Shown in pieces: positions 34,601 to 42,913 of a DNA stretch of 64,000 nucleotides. Under the pieces are notes generated by a model, which searched no databases, was not told the origin of the DNA, and saw only the letters and a list, made by a program, of their open reading frames with translations. Source of the DNA: Zoogloeaceae bacterium (lineage in GTDB: Bacteria; Pseudomonadota; Gammaproteobacteria; Burkholderiales; Rhodocyclaceae). The stretch covers positions 1 to 64,000 of the forward strand of contig JACKMC010000002.1 in NCBI GenBank assembly GCA_024235595.1, given 5' to 3'. How positions within the stretch are numbered: position 1 is the stretch's first letter; the number at the start of each line of letters is the position of its first letter. The position numbers were made by a program, and so were the translations under genes.

Positions 34601-34851
34601 ACCATCAGGTCGGGGAAGGGATTGCGTTTGCGGAAGCGGTGATCCGTGCCGCCGCGGTGCGGGCCAAGCCGATCGGCCTGACCGCGCTGGCGGCGATGAT
34701 CGGCGCGATATTCATCCTCGACGACCCGATCTTCAACGGCCTGGCGATCAGCCTCATCTTCGGCATCCTGGTGTCGACCGTGCTGACCCTGGTCGTGATT
34801 CCGGTGCTGTATTTCGCCGCGTTCTCGCGGCGCAAGGCGGCACCGGGCTGA
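31603..34851 (+). CDS. RND efflux transporter permease (AcrB/HAE1-like)
   Basis: This 1082-residue protein has the duplicated RND fold: TM1 ([20 protein letters not shown]), a large periplasmic loop, TM2-6 with [20 protein letters not shown] (the Asp-Asp proton relay in TM4), a second loop from about residue 560, and TM8-12 with [20 protein letters not shown]. The length is near the usual 1030-1050, slightly longer. It starts at ATG 31603 after CGGAGG. Substrate is unknown; RND pumps next to DUF2892 proteins are often tied to sulfide or metal stress, but that is inference. Confidence 0.88.
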   Translation: [1082 protein letters not shown]

Positions 34852-34919
34852 GGAGCGAGGCGTGAAAAGCCAGGCCCCCTCACCCCTCAGCCCTCACCGC
34901 GACTGCAAGGAGCCATAAC

Positions 34920-35138
34920 ATGACCGTCAATCAATTCGTCCGTATCTTCGCCGGCGCATTCGTGCTGATCTCGCTGGCGCTCGGGGTGGAAGCCTCGCCG
35001 CTGTTCGTGAGCAAGAACTTCCTGTGGTTTACCGCCTTCGTCGGCCTCAATCTGTTCCAGAGCGGCTTTACCCGTTTCTGTCCGCTCGAGAACATCCTTC
35101 GCAAGCTTGGCGTCAAGGATTCGATCGGCTGCGCGTGA
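34920..35138 (+). CDS. DUF2892/YgaP-like small membrane protein
   Basis: This 72-residue protein begins MTVNQFVRIFAGAFVLISLA, with two membrane segments (residues 7-26 and 32-50) and the family's TRFCPLENILRKLGVKD tail carrying one conserved Cys (Cys54), plus Cys71. DUF2892 is the membrane domain of YgaP, where it follows a rhodanese; here it stands alone, as in clusters with RND pumps under BigR/SqrR-type repressors. AAGGAGCC precedes the ATG. It is the third gene of the putative efflux operon, 68 nt after the permease. Confidence 0.8.
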   Translation: MTVNQFVRIFAGAFVLISLALGVEASPLFVSKNFLWFTAFVGLNLFQSGFTRFCPLENILRKLGVKDSIGCA

Positions 35139-35258
35139 TAGCGAGTGATAGCGCGTCAGGCCGCGTCGCGTCGGCGGCCCTGAAGTTGCTGCGGGTGCCG
35201 TTCGCGTCTCTGCTCCGCCGGGCTCAAGTCGAGGCTGGGCGTTGCCGTAACTTCGGGA

Positions 35259-38200
35259 ATGCGGAACCTTGCGCGGGCTGCGCCCGATCCTGTCAGTGCA
35301 CCGAACCTCGATGTCGAACGCATCGGGCGGGGCGGCGCGCGCCTGAGGGCACTGGGGCGCTCGCCGGTACTGCTCGCGGTGGCGGTTTTCACGGCCTGCG
35401 TGGCGCTGGTGTTCGCCGCCACGCATCGCATCCAGAGCGCCGACGAGGCGCGAGCCCTTGAGGTCTTGCACCATGAAGCGGGACTCCTCACCGAAGAGCT
35501 GAGGGACCGTTTCACAGCGCTGCGCGTCCTGCTCACCGGTGCCGCGGCCTTCCTCCGCTCCTCCGACCTGGTGACGCGCGAGGACTGGCAGAGCTATCTG
35601 CAACATGCCCTCGAGCCTGCGGCACAACAATCCGGTGTGCAGGGCGTGGCCTTCATTCAGCGGGTCGAGCGCGATGATTTGCGTGCTTTCGAGGCATCGG
35701 CGGATTGGCCCGCGGGGCGAACGCCCAGGGTCTTTCCTGCCGGCGAGCGACCTCGGTACTTTCCAGTGCGCCTTCTGGAGCCCGCGACGGCCGAGAATCT
35801 CCGGATCATGGGCTTCGATCTGTATTCGGATCCGGTGCGTCGAGCGGCGATCGATGCTGCGCTGCTAAGTGATCTGCCGACCCTCTCCGGCCCGCTCGGA
35901 CTGAAGACCGATGCCGGCGTGCAGCGCACCGCGGCGATCCTGTTCCTGCCGGTGCGCGAACGCGGCGCTGTCCAGCACTCGAACCCGGTCGTTGGACTGA
36001 CGCTGGTGGCATTCCGCTATGCCGACCTGGTCCAGCCCTTGCTGCAGCGACACGCGGCGTCGATCGGCGTGTCGATCAACGACCTTTCTGCCGCGGCGGG
36101 GCCACAAGTTCTGTTCGACGGCTCGCAGGGCCGGCCGCTGATGCCTGAGCTGAATCGCTCGCTGCGCATCGGCGCGCGCAGCCTGCAGCTTTCGTTCCAT
36201 CCAGCGACACCGGACGTGTCGACGCCTGGGACCCTCGCCTTGCAGGCTGGCGGCACCGCGTTCAGTGTGGTGCTGGCGCTGCTCGTCTATCTGCTGCGCA
36301 CCGCCGAGACTCGGGCGTCGGCGACGGAAAGGCTGGCGACCGCGAGCCTTGCGGCCAGCGAGCGGCGATTTGCGCTCGCCATGCAGGCGGCATCCGAGGG
36401 CGTGTGGGAGTGGCGAAGCGGCAGCCGCAATGTGTTTCTTTCCGCGCAGAGCAGGGCGCTGCTGGCGCCGGCGAAACTGGCCGAACAGGCGGGGCTGCGC
36501 AGCGTGCTGCGCCTGCTGGGCGTGGAGGAACGCAAGCGCCTGCTTGCCGGCATGCGATCCCTTATCGAGGCAGACTGTCTCCAGGAACTCGATGTCTGTC
36601 TCGACGCGGGGCCGCGCGGCAGGCGCTGGTTGCGCCTTCGCGCCAGCGCCGACCGCCTGCCCGGCGGTGCCTTGGAGGGCCTGGCCGGCTCCTTGTCGGA
36701 CATCAGCGAGCTGCGCGAGGGCGAAAACCGCCTGCGCCACACCGAGCGCTTTTTGTCGAATCTCGTCGATGTGGTGCCTGACGCCATCGTCGTGACCGAT
36801 GCTCGATCACGGGTCCTGGCGCTCAATCGCATTGCCGAACGCCTGTTCGGGCTCGCTCGCGGCGATGTGATCGGGCACACCCTCTCCAGCCTGCTTCACA
36901 ACCCGTTCTGCGAACGCCTTGAACGCGAGGACCAATGGGTGGCCAATCACCGCTCCGGCAGTTCCAGCGAGGATGTATTCGGACCTGAGGGCGCCGCACC
37001 AATCCATCTCACGGTCCGCAAGGTGCCCATCCATGACGCAAGCGACCGCCCGGCGGTGGTGACGGTGCTCAACGACATCACCTCCCTGCGCCAGGCGGAA
37101 TTCGGACTGCGCGCCTCGCTGGAGGAATTCGATGCGCTGTTCCGCAACGCATCGCTGGGCTTCGTGCTCGTCGACCAGGGGGGCTTCATCCGCAAACTGA
37201 ACGCCGCTTTCGAGCGCATTGCGCAAAGGCCCCTGGACGAGTTGCTGGCGCTCGATATCCGCACACTGATTTCGGTCGGCCGGCCGCAGGCGATCGCGCA
37301 GGCCTGGGAAGAAGCATTCACCTGCGGACACTTCGATCCGATCGAAACCGCCTGCCTGAGGCCGTGCGGCGATGCGGTGGCAGTGCGCATGAGCGGCGCC
37401 CGGGTCACGCGCCTGGATGGCGACGGAAGCGTATGGTGCATCGTCGAGGACATCTCCCGGCAGCAGGCCTCGGACCGGGCGCTCGCCGAGGCCAACGAAG
37501 TCAACCGGACCATTCTCGCGGCGCTGCCCGATGTGCTCGTTCAGGTCGACGAGCACGGTCGTTTCGTGCGTGCCCACGCTGCGGATCAGGCCGAGCTGAC
37601 GGTCGATCCCGAGCGCTTTGTGGGCAAGTCGATCGAGGAGGTATTGTCGCCGCAGCGGGCTGCCGCCTACCGTGCCAGTATCGCGCGCGCCATTGCCGGC
37701 GAGGGGCCGCAGGTGCTCGAATATGCGGCGCGCGACCGCAACGGCGCGATCCAGGACTACGAGGCGCGCACGGCCCCGGTTGCCGGCGGCGGGGCAATTA
37801 CCATCGTGCGGCGGATCACCGAGCGCAAGCGGGCCGAACGGGCCTTGCGGGAGAGCGAGTTGCGCTGGCAGTTCGCCCTCGAGGGCGCGGGCGACGGGGT
37901 GTGGGACTGGAATCTGGCGAGCCGCGAAATACTTCGTTCACGGCGATGGTACGAGATGCTCGGCTACGAGCCCGACGGCGAGGGAATTCAATCCCGGGAG
38001 GAATGGTTCGCATTGATCCATCCCGACGACCGGGCGGCCACGCGCGAGCTGGCCCTGGCACTCGAGAGCGGCGCCGCCGACGGATATGTGAACGAATACC
38101 GGATGCTTGCCGCGGACGGCTCGTGGCGCTGGGTGCTCAGCCGCGGCAAGTCGATCGCGTGTAGCGAAAAGGGTGGGGCGATCCGCGTCATCGGTACTAC

Positions 38201-39485
38201 CACCGACATCACCGAACGCAAGAGCGCTGAAGCTGCGGTGCGCGAGAGCGAAGCGCGGTTCCGGCGATTGGCGGATTCGGCGCCGGTGCTGATCTGGGTC
38301 TGTGACCAGCACGGCGAACGCAGCTATCTCAACCGCACCTGGTGCCAGTTCGTCGGCCGGACGCTGCCGTCACTGGCCGGCCGAGGCTGGACCGAACAGA
38401 TCCATCCTGATGATCGTGCGGCTTACCTGGCGCGCTACGAAGCGGCGATCGCCAGCCGGCAGAATTTTTCTGCCGAACTTCGACTCCTGCATGCGGATGG
38501 CAGCTACCGTCGTCTCATCGATACCGGTTTGGTTGCGCTGGATGACGCGGGCCAGATCCAGGGCTTCATCGGCAGTTGCGTCGATGTGACGGTGCTCGCT
38601 GTCGCTGAAGCCGAGTTGAGGCGTCACAGTGAACGACTCGCCGATCTCGTCGAGGAGCGGACTTGCGACCTGCGGCAGGCAAAGGAACTGGCGGAGGCCG
38701 CGAATCAAGCGAAGTCGGTATTCCTGGCCAACATGTCGCACGAACTGAGGACGCCGTTGCACGCGATTCTCAGCTACGCCCGGCTTGGCGAGCGCCGCGC
38801 CGACAGTGCCTCCGCGGAGCGTCTCAGGGACTACTTCGGACGGGTCGGGGCCAGCGGCAATCGCTTGCTCGCCTTGCTCAACGATTTGTTGGATCTATCC
38901 AAACTCGAGGCGGGCCGGATGAAGATGGACGTCCAGGATTGCAAGCTGGACGAGGTCGTCGTCGAGGTCATCGCCGAGTTCGAGGCGATGTGCGTTGACA
39001 AGGCCCTTTCGCTCGGCGTCTCGATGCCGCAAGGTGGCCTGCCTGCTCGCGTCGACGCGGTGCGGATCGGACAGGTCGTGCGCAACCTGCTTTCCAACGC
39101 GATCAAGTTCACCCCCGAGGGTGGCCGCATCGATGTTTCCCTGTCGAAGGGCAGCATGCCATCGGGGCGCCGCAATACCGATTTCGAAGCGATGCCGGCT
39201 GCCCGGCTGCAGGTTTCCGACACCGGGATCGGGATCCCGGAGGCGGAACTGGAGGGCATCTTCGACAAGTTCGTACAGAGTTCCGCGACCGCCTCGGGGG
39301 CGGGCGGAACCGGACTCGGTCTATCGATCTGCTCGGAGATCGTGGCCGCACACAAAGGGCGGATTCATGCCCGCAGCAACGTTGCGGGAGGGGCGGATTT
39401 CGTGGTGGAGCTGCCACTCCTCGACGACGAAGCCGATGCGACGCTGCCATGGTTGGAAGAATCGACACAATGGGGTCACTTGTGA
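35259..39485 (+). CDS. CHASE-domain, six-PAS hybrid-input sensor histidine kinase
   Basis: This 1408-residue kinase has TM1 (37-55), a periplasmic CHASE domain (about 80-280, with the signature GFDLYSDPVRRAAIDAA at 185-201) and TM2 (326-347). Six PAS-type modules follow at about 366-485, 495-610, 620-735, 745-855, 865-988 and 997-1112, then a HisKA domain with H1161 (FLANMSHELRTPLHAIL) and an HATPase (1260-1388, NLLSNAIKFTPEGG, DTGIGIP, GTGLGLSI). No receiver is fused. The ligand is unknown; CHASE domains bind small extracellular molecules. It overlaps or abuts the receiver-ATPase gene, a likely phosphotransfer partner. Confidence 0.88.
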   Translation: MRNLARAAPDPVSAPNLDVERIGRGGARLRALGRSPVLLAVAVFTACVALVFAATHRIQSADEARALEVLHHEAGLLTEELRDRFTALRVLLTGAAAFLRSSDLVTREDWQSYLQHALEPAAQQSGVQGVAFIQRVERDDLRAFEASADWPAGRTPRVFPAGERPRYFPVRLLEPATAENLRIMGFDLYSDPVRRAAIDAALLSDLPTLSGPLGLKTDAGVQRTAAILFLPVRERGAVQHSNPVVGLTLVAFRYADLVQPLLQRHAASIGVSINDLSAAAGPQVLFDGSQGRPLMPELNRSLRIGARSLQLSFHPATPDVSTPGTLALQAGGTAFSVVLALLVYLLRTAETRASATERLATASLAASERRFALAMQAASEGVWEWRSGSRNVFLSAQSRALLAPAKLAEQAGLRSVLRLLGVEERKRLLAGMRSLIEADCLQELDVCLDAGPRGRRWLRLRASADRLPGGALEGLAGSLSDISELREGENRLRHTERFLSNLVDVVPDAIVVTDARSRVLALNRIAERLFGLARGDVIGHTLSSLLHNPFCERLEREDQWVANHRSGSSSEDVFGPEGAAPIHLTVRKVPIHDASDRPAVVTVLNDITSLRQAEFGLRASLEEFDALFRNASLGFVLVDQGGFIRKLNAAFERIAQRPLDELLALDIRTLISVGRPQAIAQAWEEAFTCGHFDPIETACLRPCGDAVAVRMSGARVTRLDGDGSVWCIVEDISRQQASDRALAEANEVNRTILAALPDVLVQVDEHGRFVRAHAADQAELTVDPERFVGKSIEEVLSPQRAAAYRASIARAIAGEGPQVLEYAARDRNGAIQDYEARTAPVAGGGAITIVRRITERKRAERALRESELRWQFALEGAGDGVWDWNLASREILRSRRWYEMLGYEPDGEGIQSREEWFALIHPDDRAATRELALALESGAADGYVNEYRMLAADGSWRWVLSRGKSIACSEKGGAIRVIGTTTDITERKSAEAAVRESEARFRRLADSAPVLIWVCDQHGERSYLNRTWCQFVGRTLPSLAGRGWTEQIHPDDRAAYLARYEAAIASRQNFSAELRLLHADGSYRRLIDTGLVALDDAGQIQGFIGSCVDVTVLAVAEAELRRHSERLADLVEERTCDLRQAKELAEAANQAKSVFLANMSHELRTPLHAILSYARLGERRADSASAERLRDYFGRVGASGNRLLALLNDLLDLSKLEAGRMKMDVQDCKLDEVVVEVIAEFEAMCVDKALSLGVSMPQGGLPARVDAVRIGQVVRNLLSNAIKFTPEGGRIDVSLSKGSMPSGRRNTDFEAMPAARLQVSDTGIGIPEAELEGIFDKFVQSSATASGAGGTGLGLSICSEIVAAHKGRIHARSNVAGGADFVVELPLLDDEADATLPWLEESTQWGHL

Positions 39486-40372
39486 GCTATAAACACATTC
39501 TTGTCGTCGACGACGAGCCCTTCAATCGCGAGATCATCCTCGAAATCCTCGATGATCCGGGCTATCGGCTCAGTGTCGCCGAGGACGGCGACGAGGCGTG
39601 GACGCGGCTCAGCCAGGCCGGAGAGACCTTCGACCTGGTGCTGCTCGATCGCATGATGCCGGGCATCGATGGCCTCGAGATCCTGAGGCGCATGAAAGCG
39701 GCGCCAGCGCTGCGTGATCTGCCGGTAATCATGCAGACCGCGGCGGCCTCGCCCGAACAGGTTCGGGAGGGCATCGCCGCGGGGGCCTTCTACTATCTCA
39801 CCAAGCCCTTCGAACTCGAAACCCTGCAGACTATCGTACGCTCGGCGCTCGAGAGCGCGAGCCGGCGACGCAAGGTGCAGGAGCAACTTCGCAGCCATGC
39901 CGACTCTCTTGCGCTGGTCGTCGATGCGCGCTTCGAGTTCCGTACGCTCGATGAGGCGCAGGCGCTGGCCGCGGTGATCGCCCGGGTCTGCGCAGATCCG
40001 GAGATGGTCGGAATGGGTTTGTCGGAATTATTGGTAAATGCGGTCGAACACGGCAATCTGGCGATCACCTTCGAAGAGAAAACGCGTCTCAAGGAGGCCG
40101 ACTCCTGGCACGAGGAGATCGAGCGGCGTCTGGCAATGGCGGAAAACCGCGACAAGCGCGCCGCGCTGATGGTCCGCCGTGTGGAAGATGGCTGGGAGTT
40201 CGAGATCCGCGATCAGGGGAGCGGTTTCGATTGCTCGAAATTTCTCGAGCTCGCGCCGGAGCGGGCGTTTGCGCCCAACGGGCGGGGGATCGCGATGGCG
40301 CGGCAACTCGCCTTCACCGAACTCGAATATCTCGATCGGGGGACCCGGGTTCGAGTCCGCGCCAAGGCCTAG
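39470..40372 (+). CDS. Receiver - RsbW-like ATPase fusion protein
   Basis: This 300-residue protein has an N-terminal receiver (HILVVDDEPFNRE, phospho-Asp60 in VLLDRMMPGIDGLEI, Lys in YYLTKPFELET), a short helical linker near 125-150, and a C-terminal HATPase of anti-sigma type (N-box SELLVNAVEHGNLAITFEEK, G1 IRDQGSGFD, G2 APNGRGIAMARQL). There is no DNA-binding domain. It should switch a serine kinase or anti-sigma activity on phosphorylation. Start is uncertain: ATG 39470, ATG 39449 or GTG 39482 are all in frame; the last overlaps the kinase stop as GTGA. Confidence 0.8.
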   Translation: MGSLVSYKHILVVDDEPFNREIILEILDDPGYRLSVAEDGDEAWTRLSQAGETFDLVLLDRMMPGIDGLEILRRMKAAPALRDLPVIMQTAAASPEQVREGIAAGAFYYLTKPFELETLQTIVRSALESASRRRKVQEQLRSHADSLALVVDARFEFRTLDEAQALAAVIARVCADPEMVGMGLSELLVNAVEHGNLAITFEEKTRLKEADSWHEEIERRLAMAENRDKRAALMVRRVEDGWEFEIRDQGSGFDCSKFLELAPERAFAPNGRGIAMARQLAFTELEYLDRGTRVRVRAKA

Positions 40373-40438
40373 GCGACTGCCGGAGTGGGTCTTTGCCAGC
40401 CATTGGTGGCTTCACTGCAGGATTGAAACAGGTTCGAA

Positions 40439-41986
40439 ATGACACAAGCTCTGGGTCTCAAGGTGCTGGTGGCGGATGACACCGCCGCCAATCGCAACAT
40501 GATGGAAGCGTTTCTGCGCAAGCTCGGCTTCTCGTGCGTGACCGCGCGTGACGGACGCGAGGCGCTGCAGGTCTTCGAGCAGGCGCAGCCGGACCTTGTG
40601 CTGATGGACTTGATGATGCCGGAGATGGATGGATTCGAGGCAACCCGGCTGATTCGCCAGCAGCAGGGTGCCCGTTGGGTGCCGGTGGTGATTCTGTCGG
40701 CGCTCAGTACCGAGGAGGACATCATTGCCGGCCTCGATTGCGGCGCCGACGACTACCTCACCAAGCCGATCTCGTTCGCGGTCTTCTCGGCCAAGATGCG
40801 CACCATGATCCGCCTGCTGTCGATGCAGCGTTCGGTGGCCGATGCGCTCGAGCGGGTGAGTTCGATCTCGAACGCGGTCATCGACGGGGTCATGTCGATC
40901 GACGAGCACGGCATCATCCAGTCGAGCAACCGCGCCGCTTGCGCAATGTTCGGTTACGACGCCGACGAGCTGATCGGCCAGAGCGTCGGCATCTTGCGTG
41001 CAGACGGCGACGGCGCGTGTGTCAGCCGCATGATCGCGCAATATCTGGACGGCGCAGAGGCCCGCTTCATCGGCCACATGAGCGAGCTGGATGCGCGAAA
41101 GAGGAATGGCGAGACTTTCGTCGTGGAAATCGGCATGAACGAGATGAGGCTCGCCGACAGCCGCCTGTTCATCGCGGTAACCAGGGACGTCACCGAGCGC
41201 CACCGCATCGCGCGCCAGCTTGCCGACACCGCGGAGCGCCTGCAGCGCTTTCACGACGAGCAGACGATCGAGCAGGATCTGGCTCGCAGCATCATGGAGC
41301 GGCAGGTCCAACGCGAATGGCTGCGCGATCCGCGGGTCGGCTTTGCCGTCATGCCGGCCACCCACTTCTCGGGCGACCTCGTGCTGGTAGCGCGCTCCGA
41401 TCAGAATCGCACCTATGCGATGCTGGCCGATGCGACGGGACATGGCCTGGCCGCCGCGGTCAGCGTCTTGCCTGCGCTGTCCCTCTTCTACCGGCTGGCG
41501 ACCCGTGACGTGCCGCTTGCGGACCTGATCCGGGAATTGAATGACCAGTTGCGTGCGGCATTGCCGGTCGGTCGCTTCGTCGGCGCCGCGCTGGTGTGCC
41601 TCGAGAAGGACGGACTGAATGGCGAGGTCTGGGTCGGTGGCGTGCCGGGAGTGCTGTTGCTCGCCGAAGACGGTTCGATCAGCCGGCGCTTCGCCTCGCA
41701 GCAGTTGCCGCTCGGCATCGTACCCAGTTCGCCGCTTGCCTCGCTGCCGGTGTCATTCGAAGCAAGGCCGGGCCAGCAGATCGTCGTATATTCGGACGGC
41801 CTCACCGAGGCGACCAATGCCGCGGGCGAGATGTTTGGCGAACAGCGCCTGCTGGCCGCGCTTGCCGGGTCCGACGCGGGGGGACGACTCGAGGCCGGCA
41901 AGCGGGCACTTGCCGCGCATCTTGCCGGCGTCCCCAGCCAGGACGATGTCTCGCTCCTGCTGCTCGCCTGCGAGCCAAGCCCCTGA
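40439..41986 (+). CDS. Receiver - PAS - PP2C (SpoIIE/RsbU-type) phosphatase
   Basis: This 515-residue protein has a receiver (VLVADDTAANRNMMEAF, Asp57 in LVLMDLMMPEMDG, Lys in DYLTKPISF). A PAS domain spans about 135-245 (MSIDEHGIIQSSNRAACAMF). A short coiled coil and a SpoIIE-type PP2C domain (290-510) follow. The metal residues appear intact: SGDLVLVA, MLADATGHGLAAAV, VVYSDGLTEAT and SQDDVSLLLL. PP2C enzymes of this class dephosphorylate STAS-domain antagonists. It follows the receiver-ATPase gene after 66 nt, pairing a phosphatase with a candidate kinase; HsbR of Pseudomonas joins similar parts in one chain. Confidence 0.85.
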   Translation: MTQALGLKVLVADDTAANRNMMEAFLRKLGFSCVTARDGREALQVFEQAQPDLVLMDLMMPEMDGFEATRLIRQQQGARWVPVVILSALSTEEDIIAGLDCGADDYLTKPISFAVFSAKMRTMIRLLSMQRSVADALERVSSISNAVIDGVMSIDEHGIIQSSNRAACAMFGYDADELIGQSVGILRADGDGACVSRMIAQYLDGAEARFIGHMSELDARKRNGETFVVEIGMNEMRLADSRLFIAVTRDVTERHRIARQLADTAERLQRFHDEQTIEQDLARSIMERQVQREWLRDPRVGFAVMPATHFSGDLVLVARSDQNRTYAMLADATGHGLAAAVSVLPALSLFYRLATRDVPLADLIRELNDQLRAALPVGRFVGAALVCLEKDGLNGEVWVGGVPGVLLLAEDGSISRRFASQQLPLGIVPSSPLASLPVSFEARPGQQIVVYSDGLTEATNAAGEMFGEQRLLAALAGSDAGGRLEAGKRALAAHLAGVPSQDDVSLLLLACEPSP

Positions 41987-42027
41987 GGGGGCCGCTCTCA
42001 TCCAATCTGCGGAAAATCGTTCGTCGA

Positions 42028-42339
42028 ATGGACCGACACCAGGCAAACATGGAGCGGCGCCGCAATCGCCGCATCGCGCTGGGCTGCGAAGCGAGGCTTA
42101 TTGTCCAAGGACTGGCTACGCCGGTCGACGCGATATGCACCGAAGTCGCGGTCGGCGGACTGACCCTGCATGCCGCTTATGTGCCTCGCTCCGGCGAGCG
42201 GGTCGAGGTGCTCGTCGCCGCCCCACGCGGCGGCCTTGCCCTGCCTGCGCTGCGGGTGTGGGCGACGGTACGCCGTTGCCAGCGAGGCGAGGCGGGCAAC
42301 TACGAAATCGGCCTCGAGATCATCGCAGTACTGGACTGA
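42028..42339 (+). CDS. PilZ-like domain protein
   Basis: This 103-residue single-domain protein begins MDRHQANMERRRNRRIALGC. The RxxxR part of the c-di-GMP motif is present in ERRRNRRIAL, but the second motif, D/N-x-S-x-x-G, reads E-V-A-V-G-G (TEVAVGGLTL), so ligand binding is uncertain. The beta-barrel pattern with GNYEIGLEII at the end is typical. It is the last gene of the signalling cluster, 41 nt after the PP2C gene, and converges on dsbB 3 nt away. A plausible effector of the cluster. Confidence 0.72.
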   Translation: MDRHQANMERRRNRRIALGCEARLIVQGLATPVDAICTEVAVGGLTLHAAYVPRSGERVEVLVAAPRGGLALPALRVWATVRRCQRGEAGNYEIGLEIIAVLD

Positions 42340-42342
42340 CGC

Positions 42343-42846
42343 TCACCGCTGAGTGCGTCGCAGCGCGACCAGCGCGCCGAAAAGCGCGATCGCCGCGAAG
42401 CAGATCAGGGACCAGTTCGCGATCGACAGGCCGAGAAAGGTCCATGCGCGTTCGGTGCAATCGCCGGCGCCGCGAAAGATCATCGGCAGCGCGTCGGCGA
42501 GCGGAAAGCTGTCGAGCATGAACTCGAGCCCGGGCCCGCATTCCGGGATCGCCGGCGGGTAGATCTGAATCCAGCTCTGGCGCGCGGCCACGCCGCCACC
42601 CGCCAGTGCCAGCAGCAACAGCAGCAGGCCATAGCCGCGGCGGGCGCCGTCGCCCGAACCGTGCAGGCCCGCCACGAGCGCGACCAGCGCGACCGCGACG
42701 AAGGCATAGCGTTGCATGATGCACATCGGGCAGGGTTCGTAGCCGCCGTAGTACTGGAGGTAGAGGCCGAAGCCGAGCAGGCCCGCGCAGGTGGCGAAGA
42801 GCAGCAGGAAGGGGTGGCGCGGGTGATTCAGCAGTTTGGAGATCAT
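42343..42846 (-). CDS. dsbB: Disulfide bond formation protein B
   Basis: DsbB (167 aa) has four membrane segments. The N-terminal periplasmic loop has CPMC (Cys39, Cys42), and the second loop has Cys103 (IPECGPG) and Cys130 (GAGDCTERAW), the two pairs used to reoxidise DsbA with ubiquinone. GFGLYLQYYGGYEPCPMCIM matches the family. It converges on the PilZ-like gene 3 nt away. No dsbA is in the window. Confidence 0.92.
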   Translation of the reverse strand: MISKLLNHPRHPFLLLFATCAGLLGFGLYLQYYGGYEPCPMCIMQRYAFVAVALVALVAGLHGSGDGARRGYGLLLLLLALAGGGVAARQSWIQIYPPAIPECGPGLEFMLDSFPLADALPMIFRGAGDCTERAWTFLGLSIANWSLICFAAIALFGALVALRRTQR

Positions 42847-42913
42847 GGTGCGTCGGTTGCGTCTTGGTGATGGCTATCGACCCGGTGGCGGGCGCGTGGT
42901 TCCGTCGCCGCAG

